Virus record (IMG/VR): IMGVR_UViG_3300011430_000033
Coordinates: 1 to 29,648 of that record
Source: a virus
Direction: 5' to 3' (one strand)
DNA: 29,648 nt
The translations under genes and the position numbers were made by a program. Below, in pieces: positions 1 through 8,156 of this stretch. Each line of letters opens with the position of its first letter. Position 1 is the stretch's first letter. The notes beneath the pieces were generated by a model, which saw only the letters and a list, made by a program, of their open reading frames with translations, was not told the DNA's origin and did no database searches.

Positions 1-107
1 ATATCCGCATCTTTCATCCCCTGAACCCGGTCGAGCGCCGCCGCGGCCCGGTTAAGGGCCTCGGAACCAATGACGATTCCGGCGGGGGCTGCTTCAACCA
101 CGGTCAT
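1..107 (-). CDS. Partial gene, unknown function, leaderless start
   Basis: This is the 5' end of a minus-strand gene that runs off the left edge; 35 codons are open with no stop. The protein begins MTVVEAAPAGIVIGSEALNR and continues with an Ala-rich, probably helical stretch. I do not recognise a family. The start is chosen because a promoter (TTGACA, 17 nt, CACTTT) ends only 6 nt upstream of the ATG at 107, so the transcript should begin at or next to the start codon. A second in-frame ATG at 110 lies only 3 nt from the -10 box and would probably not be transcribed. It follows the tail-fibre genes, so it may be late, but its function cannot be inferred. Confidence 0.6.
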   Translation of the reverse strand, partial: MTVVEAAPAGIVIGSEALNRAAAALDRVQGMKDAD

Positions 108-113
108 CATATT

Positions 114-142
114 AAAGTGCCTAGTTTTGACTACTCTGTCAA
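114..142 (-). promoter_or_regulatory. Sigma70-type promoter for the partial gene at 107
   Basis: Reading the minus strand, a perfect -35 TTGACA (142-137), a 17-nt spacer ending AGG, and -10 CACTTT (119-114) are seen. The stop codon TGA of the preceding gene (141-139) sits inside the -35 hexamer. It matches the architecture of the promoters at 5020, 11354, 15591, 22285 and 23631. Confidence 0.75.
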
Positions 143-1038
143 GCACTGATTTCAACGCCACCCGGTTCCAGAATCAGGCGAACCTTCCATTTGGACGCCG
201 TCAGCGTCGTCGGGTTCCCGGTGTCCTTCCGGTGAGCATGAAGCTCGACTCCAAAAACGATGCCGATGTAGGTCGCGTTTTTGTAAATCGTGTGCGGGGC
301 CCCGCCGTCGGAGTAAAAGCTAGTGAACGGAATTTCGTCATTCTCCTCGAACCCATCATCTCCCGCGGCGTCGTCGCAAATGAGAACCGCTTCAACGATG
401 CGCGGGGAGCCGTCGAACCCGTGTTCAAACTCGTCAACCGAGTTGAGTGTAACGGCCCGTTCGGCTACGACCGTTTCGCTTTCCCAAATCGGAGCGCTAC
501 CGCCCGCGTTCATCCGCAACTTCGCGCGAGCCGCGCCAAGTTCGAGCTTGGTCAGCGGGATACCCGAGGCGAGCTTCGCCGCGGTGACAGCGAGGTTCGC
601 AATTTTCGCAGTCGTGACCGCGCTCGGTCCAATTTTCGCAGTCGTGATGGATTCATCTTCGATGACCGCCGTCACAACCTGCGTCACCCATCCCGTGTCC
701 GTCCCCATGTAGGTGTAGAGGCCGACAATCGCGTCGCCAAGCGTCTTGAGCCAGAGGGAATACTCCTCGGGGTCAGGCTCGGAGGCACCGATGAAAATTT
801 CGTCCTCGGTCGAGGCGGAAAGGTCCAGCGGAACATATTCTGAAGTGTCGGTGTCCCAAACCCAAAGCTGGGTCCCGCGGAACCAAGGACTATTGTCGGT
901 CGGTTCCGTGTCGCTGATGGTCACGGTGACGGCGTCAGACGTGATGCTCAGACGGTCCAAGAACGCGTTGATAAGTTGCTGCGGGGTGCCGCGGAAATTG
1001 CTGGGCAGCGGTGCCGCCGATACGTCCATGTTAATCAT
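139..1038 (-). CDS. Tail fibre/spike-like structural protein
   Basis: 299 aa. The middle carries the heptad-like 'TTAKI..SAVTTAKIANLAVTAAKLA' pattern (about residues 130-155), a repeat type common in phage tail fibres and other trimeric virion proteins. The N-terminal part (about 55-110) contains 'W.RGTQLWVWDTDTSEYVPLDL' and 'GASEPDPEEYSLWLKT', similar in style to fibre attachment regions. The C-terminal half is beta-rich with no catalytic motif I can see. The start ATG has GGGAG 9 nt upstream and lies 4 nt after the FN3 gene's stop, so both are probably cotranscribed. It is the last gene of the tail block. Role in adsorption is inferred from the repeat and position. Confidence 0.65.
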   Translation of the reverse strand: MINMDVSAAPLPSNFRGTPQQLINAFLDRLSITSDAVTVTISDTEPTDNSPWFRGTQLWVWDTDTSEYVPLDLSASTEDEIFIGASEPDPEEYSLWLKTLGDAIVGLYTYMGTDTGWVTQVVTAVIEDESITTAKIGPSAVTTAKIANLAVTAAKLASGIPLTKLELGAARAKLRMNAGGSAPIWESETVVAERAVTLNSVDEFEHGFDGSPRIVEAVLICDDAAGDDGFEENDEIPFTSFYSDGGAPHTIYKNATYIGIVFGVELHAHRKDTGNPTTLTASKWKVRLILEPGGVEISA

Positions 1039-1042
1039 AAAT

Positions 1043-1693
1043 TTATGCTCCCGGAGTCACTAACACCGTAACGCTATCACTCGGCGCGAAAGGTTTGTTC
1101 GCCCGAATCCTGAAGGTCCAGAACGACGCAGGCGCCGCCAGACCACTAAAGGTATATTCATGGACAAGCCCGATGTCCAAGTCATTGAACTCAGCGTAGA
1201 ACGCCTCGTTGTCCGGACCCAAGTCAATAAAGTAGTTGATGACCCCGGAGGCCGGCACCCACCGCGCGGTAAATCCGTCCGCGGTGATGTTCCAACTGAC
1301 TTCCGAGTCCGGAATGATGACCGGCGGGTCAGCCGCAACGTCGCCTTCCGGAGCCGCGGCGGTGAACATCGGGTGCGACGGCAAACTATCGCCGACCGAG
1401 TTCGTCGCGATGACGCGGTAGAACGCAAGCTCGGTGATGCTGACATCGTCAACCGTTTCGTAATCCTCGCCACTGGCTTCGATGGACACCAAATCAGTCC
1501 AGATTCCGGAGGGTCCCGATTTCCTCTGCAACCGGTAGCTTGTCGCCGTGTCAACGGCCCCCCAACGAACCTGACCGACGAAGGCCCACGACAACGAAGG
1601 TTGCGCCGGCACGAACTCGACGTCAAGCGTCGGGCACGAATACCGGGGCTCGTAAGCTTCGCGGACCTGAAAAACTTGTGGTGCGATGTTCAT
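1043..1693 (-). CDS. Fibronectin type III domain virion protein
   Basis: 216 aa with two tandem FN3-like folds. The first (about 25-115) has 'LSWAFVGQVRWGAVDTATSY.L' followed by 'FYRVIATNSVGDS'; the second (about 120-215) has 'VSWNITADGFTARWVPASGVINYFID' followed by 'YTFSGLAAPA..WTFRIRANK'. The Trp/Tyr spacing and the closing A.N.VGDS-type strand are typical of FN3. Such domains decorate tail and capsid proteins and often bind carbohydrate or cell surface loosely. The gene starts 2 nt after the stop of the large tail gene and ends 4 nt before the next fibre gene, so it sits within the tail operon. Domain call is fairly sure; exact virion position is not. Confidence 0.75.
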   Translation of the reverse strand: MNIAPQVFQVREAYEPRYSCPTLDVEFVPAQPSLSWAFVGQVRWGAVDTATSYRLQRKSGPSGIWTDLVSIEASGEDYETVDDVSITELAFYRVIATNSVGDSLPSHPMFTAAAPEGDVAADPPVIIPDSEVSWNITADGFTARWVPASGVINYFIDLGPDNEAFYAEFNDLDIGLVHEYTFSGLAAPASFWTFRIRANKPFAPSDSVTVLVTPGA

Positions 1694-1695
1694 GT

Positions 1696-3720
1696 TTAGA
1701 CCAGACTGCCGCCGACGTAATCCGGGACCACCGCGGCGACGTTCGCTTCAGCTTTGGCCGAGGCAACCTGCGTCGCGCGCTTGTCCGCGTCGAGTTGCGA
1801 AATGCTGCTGATGACCGTGCCGACTCCGTTTGCGCCGTAGTTCCCGATTTGAGCCCGGACAGTTTTCGTCGCGGTCCAAGTCTCGGGCGCTTCATCCAAA
1901 TCGGCCTCATCCTTCGAGGCGGCTCCATCGAACCGAACGAAGTGGTCGGCGACCTCGGGATTTTCCTGCATCCCGGTGTCGGGGTCCGAGACCATGTCGG
2001 CAAACATCCGCAACATGCGAATCGCGCAAGGACCTGAACCGTCCACTCGAAATTGGAACGCCGAATCAATGGCTTCCTTCTCGGCCTCCACCTGATAAAC
2101 CTGACCCTCCACGCCCGACGCGGTGAGGTCGTCCTCATCCATGTCGCGAACGTCCTGCGTCCGCGCGAGGCGGGATTGCGTCTTGAACGCGAACAACGTG
2201 TTGCCCGAACCGGAGGCCGAGCTAGAGCCGGAGCCCGAGCCCGAGGCGGCACCATCTTCGGCGCCGTATTCCTGCGTTGCTACCACATTACCTTCGACGG
2301 CGTGAAAAATTGGTTTGCTGAACGACTTCCATCGGCCCCGGCTGGCCCCCGCCCAAGAGAACTTGAGATGAACCTCGCCCGCCAGTTCCGATAACGCGTA
2401 TTCAAGGAAGCGGAGTTCCTTCGGAGACGCATTGCCGCCAGTGTATGCGCGGGACTCCATCGCCCAAGGGAAATCGCACCCGTTGTCGCGCCGGTCGTCG
2501 GTGAACAATTCATAGAGACGGTTCTTGCCGTCGTCGTCTGCGCTCAGACAGAATAACCGGGTCCGGCCATTGACTTTGACCGACGCATACTCGACCGGAT
2601 TGATGCCGGTCCAGATGCTCGCCCAAGCCGACGGGAACTCCTCGTTCAACCGGTCGTTCGTGTTCGAGTCATAGACCCAAGTATGTTCGTTTTTCAGGTT
2701 CGCGTGCGGGACACTGGTGAGGAGGAAATTTTCATAGTGTGCGCTCGCAACCTTGGACAAATCTTCATTCAGATTGGACGAGGAGCGGGTCATCTCCCGG
2801 TCAACATAATCCATGCGGCCCGATACGTTCGAGTTGTGCGCGGAGTCGAGCCGGACAGTGCCGAAGTCCGAGAACCACCACAACATGCCCGAGTGATTTA
2901 CGACGCTGCGGTCAGAGACGCAACCGATGTTCGGAAAAATGTCCGACTGAAAATCTTCGATGGTCGGCCACAAGTTTCGGTTCAGGATGTTCGAGCGGAA
3001 CAGGGACGTCGAGGTTCGCGTGTAGCACACGAGCGGATTCTTCGTCTGCGAAACCGCGCCCGGGAGCGGGGCCATCGCCGTGATTGAATCCGGAAGGATG
3101 TAATAGCTGATGCCCCCGAGTTGGTTCACCGTCTGTTCGAGGAACGTCGTTGGGTCGCCGATGTCGCCAGCGTAAAGGCGTTCACCATTGGCAACCCATA
3201 ACCGGGACCCCGCGAAGGCCATTACGGTTCCTTGCGGAGTCTTGTTGGCGCCTGTTACGGCGGTAAGGACGTGACCATCGTAGTAGAGCGGCGGGCTGAC
3301 GCCGTCCTGCAAGAACAGGAGCTTGCGGGGCGTGATTAACTTGAGCGAGTCGTCCGGGTTGCGTTCGACGGACTGCGTCGTCATCGCGTGCCAGACTTGC
3401 TCCGACTTGGCGTAGAGTTCGGCGCCGGCAACTTGGGCGTAATCGGTGAACGGCTTCTTCGTGGCGTAAACTTTTCCAGCGATGATGGGGAGTATCACCG
3501 GGTTTCCCTTGCGCGGATGAAAAACCTTGAGCCCTTGCGGGATGCCGTCAGGCAGCGTCAGGACAACCCGATGACCGGGCCGGGACTTCATGGCGCCGCC
3601 GCGGTTGAGCATGTTCAGGGAATAAACATACGACTCCGGCCCCAAGGTGAAGGGGTCGGATACCGAGTCCATCCCCTTCGCAAAGCGGGTGTCTCCATCT
3701 TGAACAATCGGGACTGCCAT
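1696..3720 (-). CDS. Large tail protein, tail tube/stabilisation (gp10- or gp12-like) candidate
   Basis: 674 aa. The opening 'DTRFAKGMDSVSDPFTLGPESYVYSLNMLNRGGAMKSRPG' style, then blades with 'LLFLQDGVSPPLYYDG', 'FAGSRLWVANGERLYAGDIGDPTTF' and 'GMLWWFSDFGTVRLD', is typical of the beta-propeller-like podoviral tail tube or DNA-stabilisation proteins. A Gly/Ser linker (around nt 2200-2270, SGSGSGSSSASGSG) separates this core from a C-terminal region of about 170 aa. It follows the 313-aa adaptor candidate by 1 nt, an order common in podoviruses (adaptor, then tube/hub). No signal peptide or transmembrane segment is seen. The family assignment is by overall pattern rather than a single diagnostic motif. 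Confidence 0.6.
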   Translation of the reverse strand: MAVPIVQDGDTRFAKGMDSVSDPFTLGPESYVYSLNMLNRGGAMKSRPGHRVVLTLPDGIPQGLKVFHPRKGNPVILPIIAGKVYATKKPFTDYAQVAGAELYAKSEQVWHAMTTQSVERNPDDSLKLITPRKLLFLQDGVSPPLYYDGHVLTAVTGANKTPQGTVMAFAGSRLWVANGERLYAGDIGDPTTFLEQTVNQLGGISYYILPDSITAMAPLPGAVSQTKNPLVCYTRTSTSLFRSNILNRNLWPTIEDFQSDIFPNIGCVSDRSVVNHSGMLWWFSDFGTVRLDSAHNSNVSGRMDYVDREMTRSSSNLNEDLSKVASAHYENFLLTSVPHANLKNEHTWVYDSNTNDRLNEEFPSAWASIWTGINPVEYASVKVNGRTRLFCLSADDDGKNRLYELFTDDRRDNGCDFPWAMESRAYTGGNASPKELRFLEYALSELAGEVHLKFSWAGASRGRWKSFSKPIFHAVEGNVVATQEYGAEDGAASGSGSGSSSASGSGNTLFAFKTQSRLARTQDVRDMDEDDLTASGVEGQVYQVEAEKEAIDSAFQFRVDGSGPCAIRMLRMFADMVSDPDTGMQENPEVADHFVRFDGAASKDEADLDEAPETWTATKTVRAQIGNYGANGVGTVISSISQLDADKRATQVASAKAEANVAAVVPDYVGGSLV

Positions 3721-3721
3721 G

Positions 3722-4663
3722 TTAGTTTAGTTGGTCGCAATCCGAGATTGATGCCGCGTCCGTCACTTGTATCGGGTGCGCGACCACCGGGTTGCGAGTA
3801 ATCTGTTCCTCACTGAGCCAGCGAACCGCGGTCGCCTCGAACGCTTCACCCTCGGCGAATCCGCCCGGCGTGTCGTAAGCCTTCATCGCGCGGAGCATCA
3901 TAATCACCGCTTGGTTGCTGTGTAACGGGAGCAAATCGTAGCGGCTGCGCGGGACCACCGTGCGCCGACGAAATTTGATACGAACCTGACTCACGCAATG
4001 CGAGAGTTGAATCCGGCGATAGCGCGGGATGGTTTCGTAAGGTTGATAGACGCCGAGGAGAACTTCCTCGTCCTCGTCCACCGTCACGAGCTTAATCGGG
4101 CCCTCGGTGAGGTCCTTGGTAATTTTCGTGATGCGCGTGAAAAAGGGTGCGTCCGCGTCATTCACCCCGATTTGGAGTGTGACTGGAACTAGATAGCCGT
4201 CAACGAACACGCCCGCGGAGATTTCCGTCCGGACCCAGTTTTGGCCTTGGTCGTAGCCGAACACTCGAAGGGATTTCCCCACGTCCGCGGATTCAACGCA
4301 GTAAGCGTGCAACTGAAAAGGACACGCAAGCTCGCGATAAGTGCAAGCGTCGCCGAGGTCGGTGTATTCATATCGGATGGCTTGACCGCATTGACCGGGG
4401 CCGTTCAAATGGAACTGAAATAACTCGTCACGGCCTAGAGCCGGGTTCTTGTTCATGTTCACCGCGATTGGCGTCTCAATCTCCGGTGGCAACGTCACAA
4501 TCTTGCCGGAGACGCAAATGTCGAGCGTCCCGAGCAAGGGGTCGAAGTCGCCTTTGTTGGCGAGTAGTTCGACGGCGTCGCCGATGCGTGTAAACGTCCA
4601 AGCGTCGTCGGAATTTCCGACAATCTTCTTGACTTCTTTCCAGATGTCATTGACCAGAACCAT
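3722..4663 (-). CDS. Tail adaptor/tail tube A-like protein
   Basis: 313 aa. The N-terminus 'VNDIWKEVKKIVGNSDDAWTFTRIGDAVELLANKGDFDPLLGTLDI' resembles head-tail adaptor or tubular tail proteins of podoviruses, which begin with a helical segment that opens as 'lv..l.....e..t..ria.aVelLar'. The C-terminus 'LLPLHSNQAVIMMLRAMKAYDTPGGFAEGEAFEATAVRWLSEEQ' is helical and also fits. Its position directly before the 674-aa tail protein supports the role. The ATG shares one base with the stop of the 111-aa gene (TAATG). Function is inferred from pattern and synteny. Confidence 0.55.
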   Translation of the reverse strand: MVLVNDIWKEVKKIVGNSDDAWTFTRIGDAVELLANKGDFDPLLGTLDICVSGKIVTLPPEIETPIAVNMNKNPALGRDELFQFHLNGPGQCGQAIRYEYTDLGDACTYRELACPFQLHAYCVESADVGKSLRVFGYDQGQNWVRTEISAGVFVDGYLVPVTLQIGVNDADAPFFTRITKITKDLTEGPIKLVTVDEDEEVLLGVYQPYETIPRYRRIQLSHCVSQVRIKFRRRTVVPRSRYDLLPLHSNQAVIMMLRAMKAYDTPGGFAEGEAFEATAVRWLSEEQITRNPVVAHPIQVTDAASISDCDQLN

Positions 4664-4998
4664 TAGTAATCCTTTTTCAACTTCGCCGCAACAGAGGCCG
4701 CAATCTTGTCGAGCGCGTCGCCGGTATCCGCGTCGAGGTCAACCTCCTCGGCGTCGGCCTTCTCAATCGCGAGGATGTCGAGCGTCAGACAAGTCTTTTC
4801 CGTCTTGAGGTTCTCGCTCCGGTTGCAAATCTTGTAGCGAACCGTCATTGTGCCTTCCTCGGGCAGTTTGGCGAGTTCGACGTCCTCAATCCCCTCAATG
4901 TAGAGGCTGGGATAAACGACTTCCGGTTGTTTCTCGCCCGGACTGACCGGGCAGCAACAGGAAGGGTCATATTTTCGACCGAGTTTGATGACTTTCAT
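4663..4998 (-). CDS. Hypothetical virion-region protein
   Basis: 111 aa, beginning MKVIKLGRKYDPSCCCPVSP with three consecutive cysteines and ending in an acidic then Lys-rich tail (DLDADTGDALDKIA...KLKKDY). The open frame extends to 5124, but a promoter (-35 at 5048-5043, -10 at 5025-5020) lies inside that extension, and the extension is Arg-rich and unconvincing, so I place the start at 4998, about 15 nt after the expected transcription start. No clear Shine-Dalgarno is present. The middle 'GTMTVRYKICNRSENLKTEKTCLTLDILAIE' looks like a beta-sandwich. I do not recognise the family. It is the first gene of a transcription unit that feeds the tail adaptor and tube genes. Confidence 0.6.
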   Translation of the reverse strand: MKVIKLGRKYDPSCCCPVSPGEKQPEVVYPSLYIEGIEDVELAKLPEEGTMTVRYKICNRSENLKTEKTCLTLDILAIEKADAEEVDLDADTGDALDKIAASVAAKLKKDY

Positions 4999-5019
4999 GC
5001 GAGTTGAGTTCCCTATACC

Positions 5020-5048
5020 GATATGCCGACTTTTGACCCTCTTGTCAA
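5020..5048 (-). promoter_or_regulatory. Sigma70-type promoter of the tail subcluster
   Basis: Minus strand: TTGACA (5048-5043), 17-nt spacer ending AGTCGG, CATATC (5025-5020). The AGTCGG-CAT core is shared with the promoters at 11354 and 23631. Transcription should begin near 5013, giving a leader of about 15 nt before the ATG at 4998. Confidence 0.8.
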
Positions 5049-5057
5049 GGGCTATTT

Positions 5058-5873
5058 TTACATTAACCGAGCGACGGCGACGCGGTGGACGTTCAAGGCG
5101 TAAGTCGCGCTTTGGGCGTTCCAATGAATGTTGAACCCATCGAAAAGGCCGTTAGTAGGTTCGTCAACAGTGGCTACGGCTATGCTAGTTTCCGCGCTTC
5201 CGCTCGCTGTTCCGTAATTGTAGAGGTTGGTCGTTCCTGAAACTGGCGTGGATGCCAGATTCATAATGTCCCAAAACATGCGGTCGCTCTGGTTGGCCCC
5301 ACGGAAATACGCGGTGGAGTTACCGAAATGGGCGTTGCTAATGAGGTAGTTTGTGCCAACTGCCCCAGCGGACCCGCGTGGTTTCTTGATGTCAAGGAAG
5401 TGCATCGTGCGCTCCCGCTCGGCTCCGGCAAACCTTGTCGAAATGCCTCCGACCCCACCAAACGCAGAAGCCAAGGCTGTAAAAGTCCTCGTCGTATTAT
5501 GTTTGTGAACAAACTGGTTGCTGCTGGTTCCTGCGGTCAGCACGACTTTCTTGGTTGTGGCGCCACCTTGGTCCGTCCCGGCGCTGAAGTTCGCCCCGCC
5601 GATAGTGGTCCCAAACTGGTATCCCAAAAAATTCGCGCAGGTAGCGGACGAGTAAGGGTTCGACGTCCCGGAGCATAGTCCCCAAGCCGCGTCAAAGGCA
5701 GTGAAAGTCCCGTTTCCGGTATATTCGATTTCAAGCATGACCCCGATGCGAACGGCATACCAGTTGGAGCCCCAATCGAAGGTCCGACGGAGGTCAGTGT
5801 GAGATGCGTCCTCACCAATGGTGAGGTATTTGGAGACGTCGTTTCCAAACGTGTGAGATGCAATGACAGACAT
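5058..5873 (-). CDS. Structural protein of unknown type, fibre-region
   Basis: 271 aa, rich in Gly, Ser, Thr and aromatic residues, with a beta-strand look throughout (for example 'FDWGSNWYAVRIGVMLEIEYTGNGTFTAFDAAWGLCSG'). No membrane segment, signal peptide or catalytic motif is evident. It starts 4 nt after the stop of the repeat fibre gene and ends 10 nt before the -35 of the next promoter, so it closes a transcription unit. Composition and position suggest a virion appendage domain, perhaps a receptor-binding or fibre-tip protein. I do not recognise a named family. Confidence 0.6.
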   Translation of the reverse strand: MSVIASHTFGNDVSKYLTIGEDASHTDLRRTFDWGSNWYAVRIGVMLEIEYTGNGTFTAFDAAWGLCSGTSNPYSSATCANFLGYQFGTTIGGANFSAGTDQGGATTKKVVLTAGTSSNQFVHKHNTTRTFTALASAFGGVGGISTRFAGAERERTMHFLDIKKPRGSAGAVGTNYLISNAHFGNSTAYFRGANQSDRMFWDIMNLASTPVSGTTNLYNYGTASGSAETSIAVATVDEPTNGLFDGFNIHWNAQSATYALNVHRVAVARLM

Positions 5874-5877
5874 ATTT

Positions 5878-6912
5878 TTAACTCAGAACCCAGTCGCCGT
5901 TAAATCCCCAGCCGCCCGTAAAGCCGCTCGTCGCGCCGTCCGCGTAATCCCGCCACGCGTCCACGGCCAACCCTTGAGCCCCAACTGCCGTGGGGACCCC
6001 GTTTACCAAAGTAATTTGAATGGTCGGGGTCGCCCACCGGTCGGCGCTCACGAACATGAACCCGGAGGCCCCACCAAAAATGGAGGTCCACGAATGGTCG
6101 TAATCCGACGCAGAATCTTTTGTGAGGACCTGACCGGTCGTTCCCCCCGCGGGAACTTCGTGGATGTCCTCCCAATCGTGGTCATAGTCAGACCCGCTCA
6201 ACTTCAGGAGCGCTTGACGCAGACTTCCGCCCGCCGGGACCTCGTGAACATCCTGCCAAGTGTGCGCGTAATCCGTTGCGGACGTTTTACGCAACGCTTG
6301 AAGATTCGTTCCGCCCGCCGGGACTTCGTGGAGGTCTGTCCAATCGGCATCGTAATCGGTGCCACTGAGTTTGAGTAACCCCTGACGAACGGTGCCCCCG
6401 TCGGGGACCTCGTGGATGTCCTCCCAAGCGTGGTCGTAATCCGCGTTCGTGCTTTTCAACAGGGATTGCCGAGTCGTTCCGCCCGCCGGGACTTCGTGGA
6501 GGTCAGTCCAATCAGCGTCGTAGTCGGTGCTACTCAGCTTCAGCAAGCCCTGACGAACGGTGCCCCCGTCGGGAAGTTCGTGAACGTCCACCCACTCGGT
6601 ATCGTAGTCAACATTGGATGCCTTGACCAATTTTTGACCTGTGGTGCCCCCCTCGGCCACACCGGGTCCGGTTTCGCCCTGAATCCCCTGAATCCCCTGA
6701 ATCCCCTGAATCCCCTGTTCGCCCTGTTCGCCCTGTTCACCCTGAATCCCCTGTTCACCCTGAATCCCCTGTTCACCCTGCGCGCCCGTGTCGCCCGTGT
6801 CGCCTTTGGGGCCCCCGTAAATGATTTTCTCCGTGCTGTAACACGGCTTCTTGATGGAAGCCTTGCGCGCTCGGGAACAGGAAACAATCCGTGGTGGAGT
6901 GCAATCGCTCAT
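5878..6912 (-). CDS. Tail fibre with collagen stalk and 26-aa repeats
   Basis: 344 aa. Residues about 33-84 are collagen-like Gly-X-Y with runs of GEQ and GIQ, expected to trimerise as a thin stalk. Residues about 89-275 hold seven imperfect 26-aa units of the type 'GGT.RQ.LLK.S..DYD..W.D.HEVP'. Such 'GQVL.K.S..DYD..W' units are frequent in phage tail fibres. The last about 65 aa form a distinct tip (from 'SIFGGASGFMFVSADRWATP'). The ATG overlaps the stop of the preceding gene (TAATG). Host recognition is inferred from family type. Repeat copy number could vary between relatives because the DNA repeats are highly similar. Confidence 0.8.
   Translation of the reverse strand: MSDCTPPRIVSCSRARKASIKKPCYSTEKIIYGGPKGDTGDTGAQGEQGIQGEQGIQGEQGEQGEQGIQGIQGIQGIQGETGPGVAEGGTTGQKLVKASNVDYDTEWVDVHELPDGGTVRQGLLKLSSTDYDADWTDLHEVPAGGTTRQSLLKSTNADYDHAWEDIHEVPDGGTVRQGLLKLSGTDYDADWTDLHEVPAGGTNLQALRKTSATDYAHTWQDVHEVPAGGSLRQALLKLSGSDYDHDWEDIHEVPAGGTTGQVLTKDSASDYDHSWTSIFGGASGFMFVSADRWATPTIQITLVNGVPTAVGAQGLAVDAWRDYADGATSGFTGGWGFNGDWVLS
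6085..6650 (-). repeat. 78-bp tandem coding repeats in tail fibre
   Basis: Seven imperfect units of about 78 bp encode the DYD..W / HEVPAGG repeat of the fibre. Units differ mainly at third codon positions and in a few residues (HELPDGG, HEVPDGG, HEVPAGG). Confidence 0.8.
6674..6780 (-). repeat. 9-bp microsatellite-like collagen repeats
   Basis: On the plus strand, GAATCCCCT, GTTCGCCCT and GTTCACCCT 9-mers alternate in tandem. They encode the GIQ/GEQ collagen triplets. Near-identical adjacent units make slipped-strand length change plausible without breaking the frame. Confidence 0.8.
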
Positions 6913-8147
6913 TATTCAGGAACTTCGATTCGGACCTGACCGTCGCCGCCGTTACCGCCGGGGTTCGTGTCGTCCGTAATGCTGTTTGAGTCGTCAATAT
7001 ACTGACCGCCCGCGGCACCGCCGCCGGGAGTCTCGCCATCGCCGCCTTGGATTCCGCCTACGCCGTCGCGACCACATTTGCCGCCGACGTCATTGAGCGC
7101 ATCGAACCCGGGCTTCAGAGTCGTGCCCGTGCCGCCCGTTCCGCCCGTGCCTTCGCCGGCAGGCGTGTCACCATCTTGACCGCCGTCGCCGCCGTTCGCT
7201 TCGACGTGCGTCGTTAGGAGTTCTTGGAAAAGGGAGTTCTCGCCGTCGTCGCCATCATCCCCGCCAATGCCGCCGGCACCGACCGTGATGGTGTATTCCG
7301 TCAACGGAGTGACCGTGATAGTTTTCTCGGCGTATTCGCCGCCGCCCCCGCCGTGGCCTTCAGTGCCGCCAGCCGTCGGAGTGGAAGCACCGCCGCCCCC
7401 GCCGCCGCCCCAGCAACGAACGCGAAGCTCGGTGATGTCAGCCGGACAAATCCAGCTATGCACGCCCGGAGTGCGGAACGTCCAGACCGTCGCCGGCTCC
7501 TCGCCGCTCGCGCCGTTGGCACCAGTCGCACCGGTTGCACCATCTTCGCCGGGCACGCCCTGCGGACCTGCTTCGCCGGGAATACCCTGCGGACCTTGGA
7601 CGCCTTGCGGCCCCGAGGCTTCAGGAACACCGCTCGGCACAATCTTCACGCCCTCGGCAACCGGGGAACCTTCGGACAAGTTGAACTCGGGACCGTAGAG
7701 GTTCACGAGCGTAATCGTGTCCACGCCGACCGCGGAGACTTGAAAATATCCGGTCGGGCCGGAACACCAGACGATTTGGCCGACCGCGAACGGTGCCACG
7801 TTGTCAACGGAGACTTCGACGGTGCCGTCAACCGCCGGCATGACGAAAGCTTCCGTCACCAGTGTAAACGCATCAGCGCCGTTGAGGCCGTTGATGTAGT
7901 CCTCAAGAATCCGTTTCAAGTAACAGGCCAGACCTTCACCCTCGACGCGCGGGATGAGCGTGTCGTCAATCGTGATGCCAGTGTCAAGGTCGCAGGGAAG
8001 TTCCCAAACGACTGTCCCCTCCTCCTCGCCCTCGGACTTCGTCACCGTGCCGAAGAACTGCGCGATGAAGTTCTCCATCATGCTCGGGAGCGTTTCGCTC
8101 TCGGGCGTATTTGTCGGGCAGTCGGTATCGTCGCAGTTGCAGGCCAT
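6912..8147 (-). CDS. Collagen-like, glycine-rich fibre protein
   Basis: 411 aa. It starts with a Cys-rich head (MACNCDDTDCPTN), then a globular region to about residue 175, a short collagen stretch (179-215, GPQG/GIPGE/GATGATG) and a Gly-rich C-terminal domain (220-411). That domain begins 'WTFRTPGVHSWICPADITELRVRCWGGGGGGG', a pattern known from phage tail tips and adhesin-like proteins in which polyglycine helices pack around a beta core. The ATG has a good Shine-Dalgarno (AAGGA, about 7 nt upstream). It follows the lipoprotein gene by 9 nt and overlaps the next fibre by 1 nt. Virion location is inferred. Confidence 0.75.
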   Translation of the reverse strand: MACNCDDTDCPTNTPESETLPSMMENFIAQFFGTVTKSEGEEEGTVVWELPCDLDTGITIDDTLIPRVEGEGLACYLKRILEDYINGLNGADAFTLVTEAFVMPAVDGTVEVSVDNVAPFAVGQIVWCSGPTGYFQVSAVGVDTITLVNLYGPEFNLSEGSPVAEGVKIVPSGVPEASGPQGVQGPQGIPGEAGPQGVPGEDGATGATGANGASGEEPATVWTFRTPGVHSWICPADITELRVRCWGGGGGGGASTPTAGGTEGHGGGGGEYAEKTITVTPLTEYTITVGAGGIGGDDGDDGENSLFQELLTTHVEANGGDGGQDGDTPAGEGTGGTGGTGTTLKPGFDALNDVGGKCGRDGVGGIQGGDGETPGGGAAGGQYIDDSNSITDDTNPGGNGGDGQVRIEVPE

Positions 8148-8156
8148 AAAAATTCC

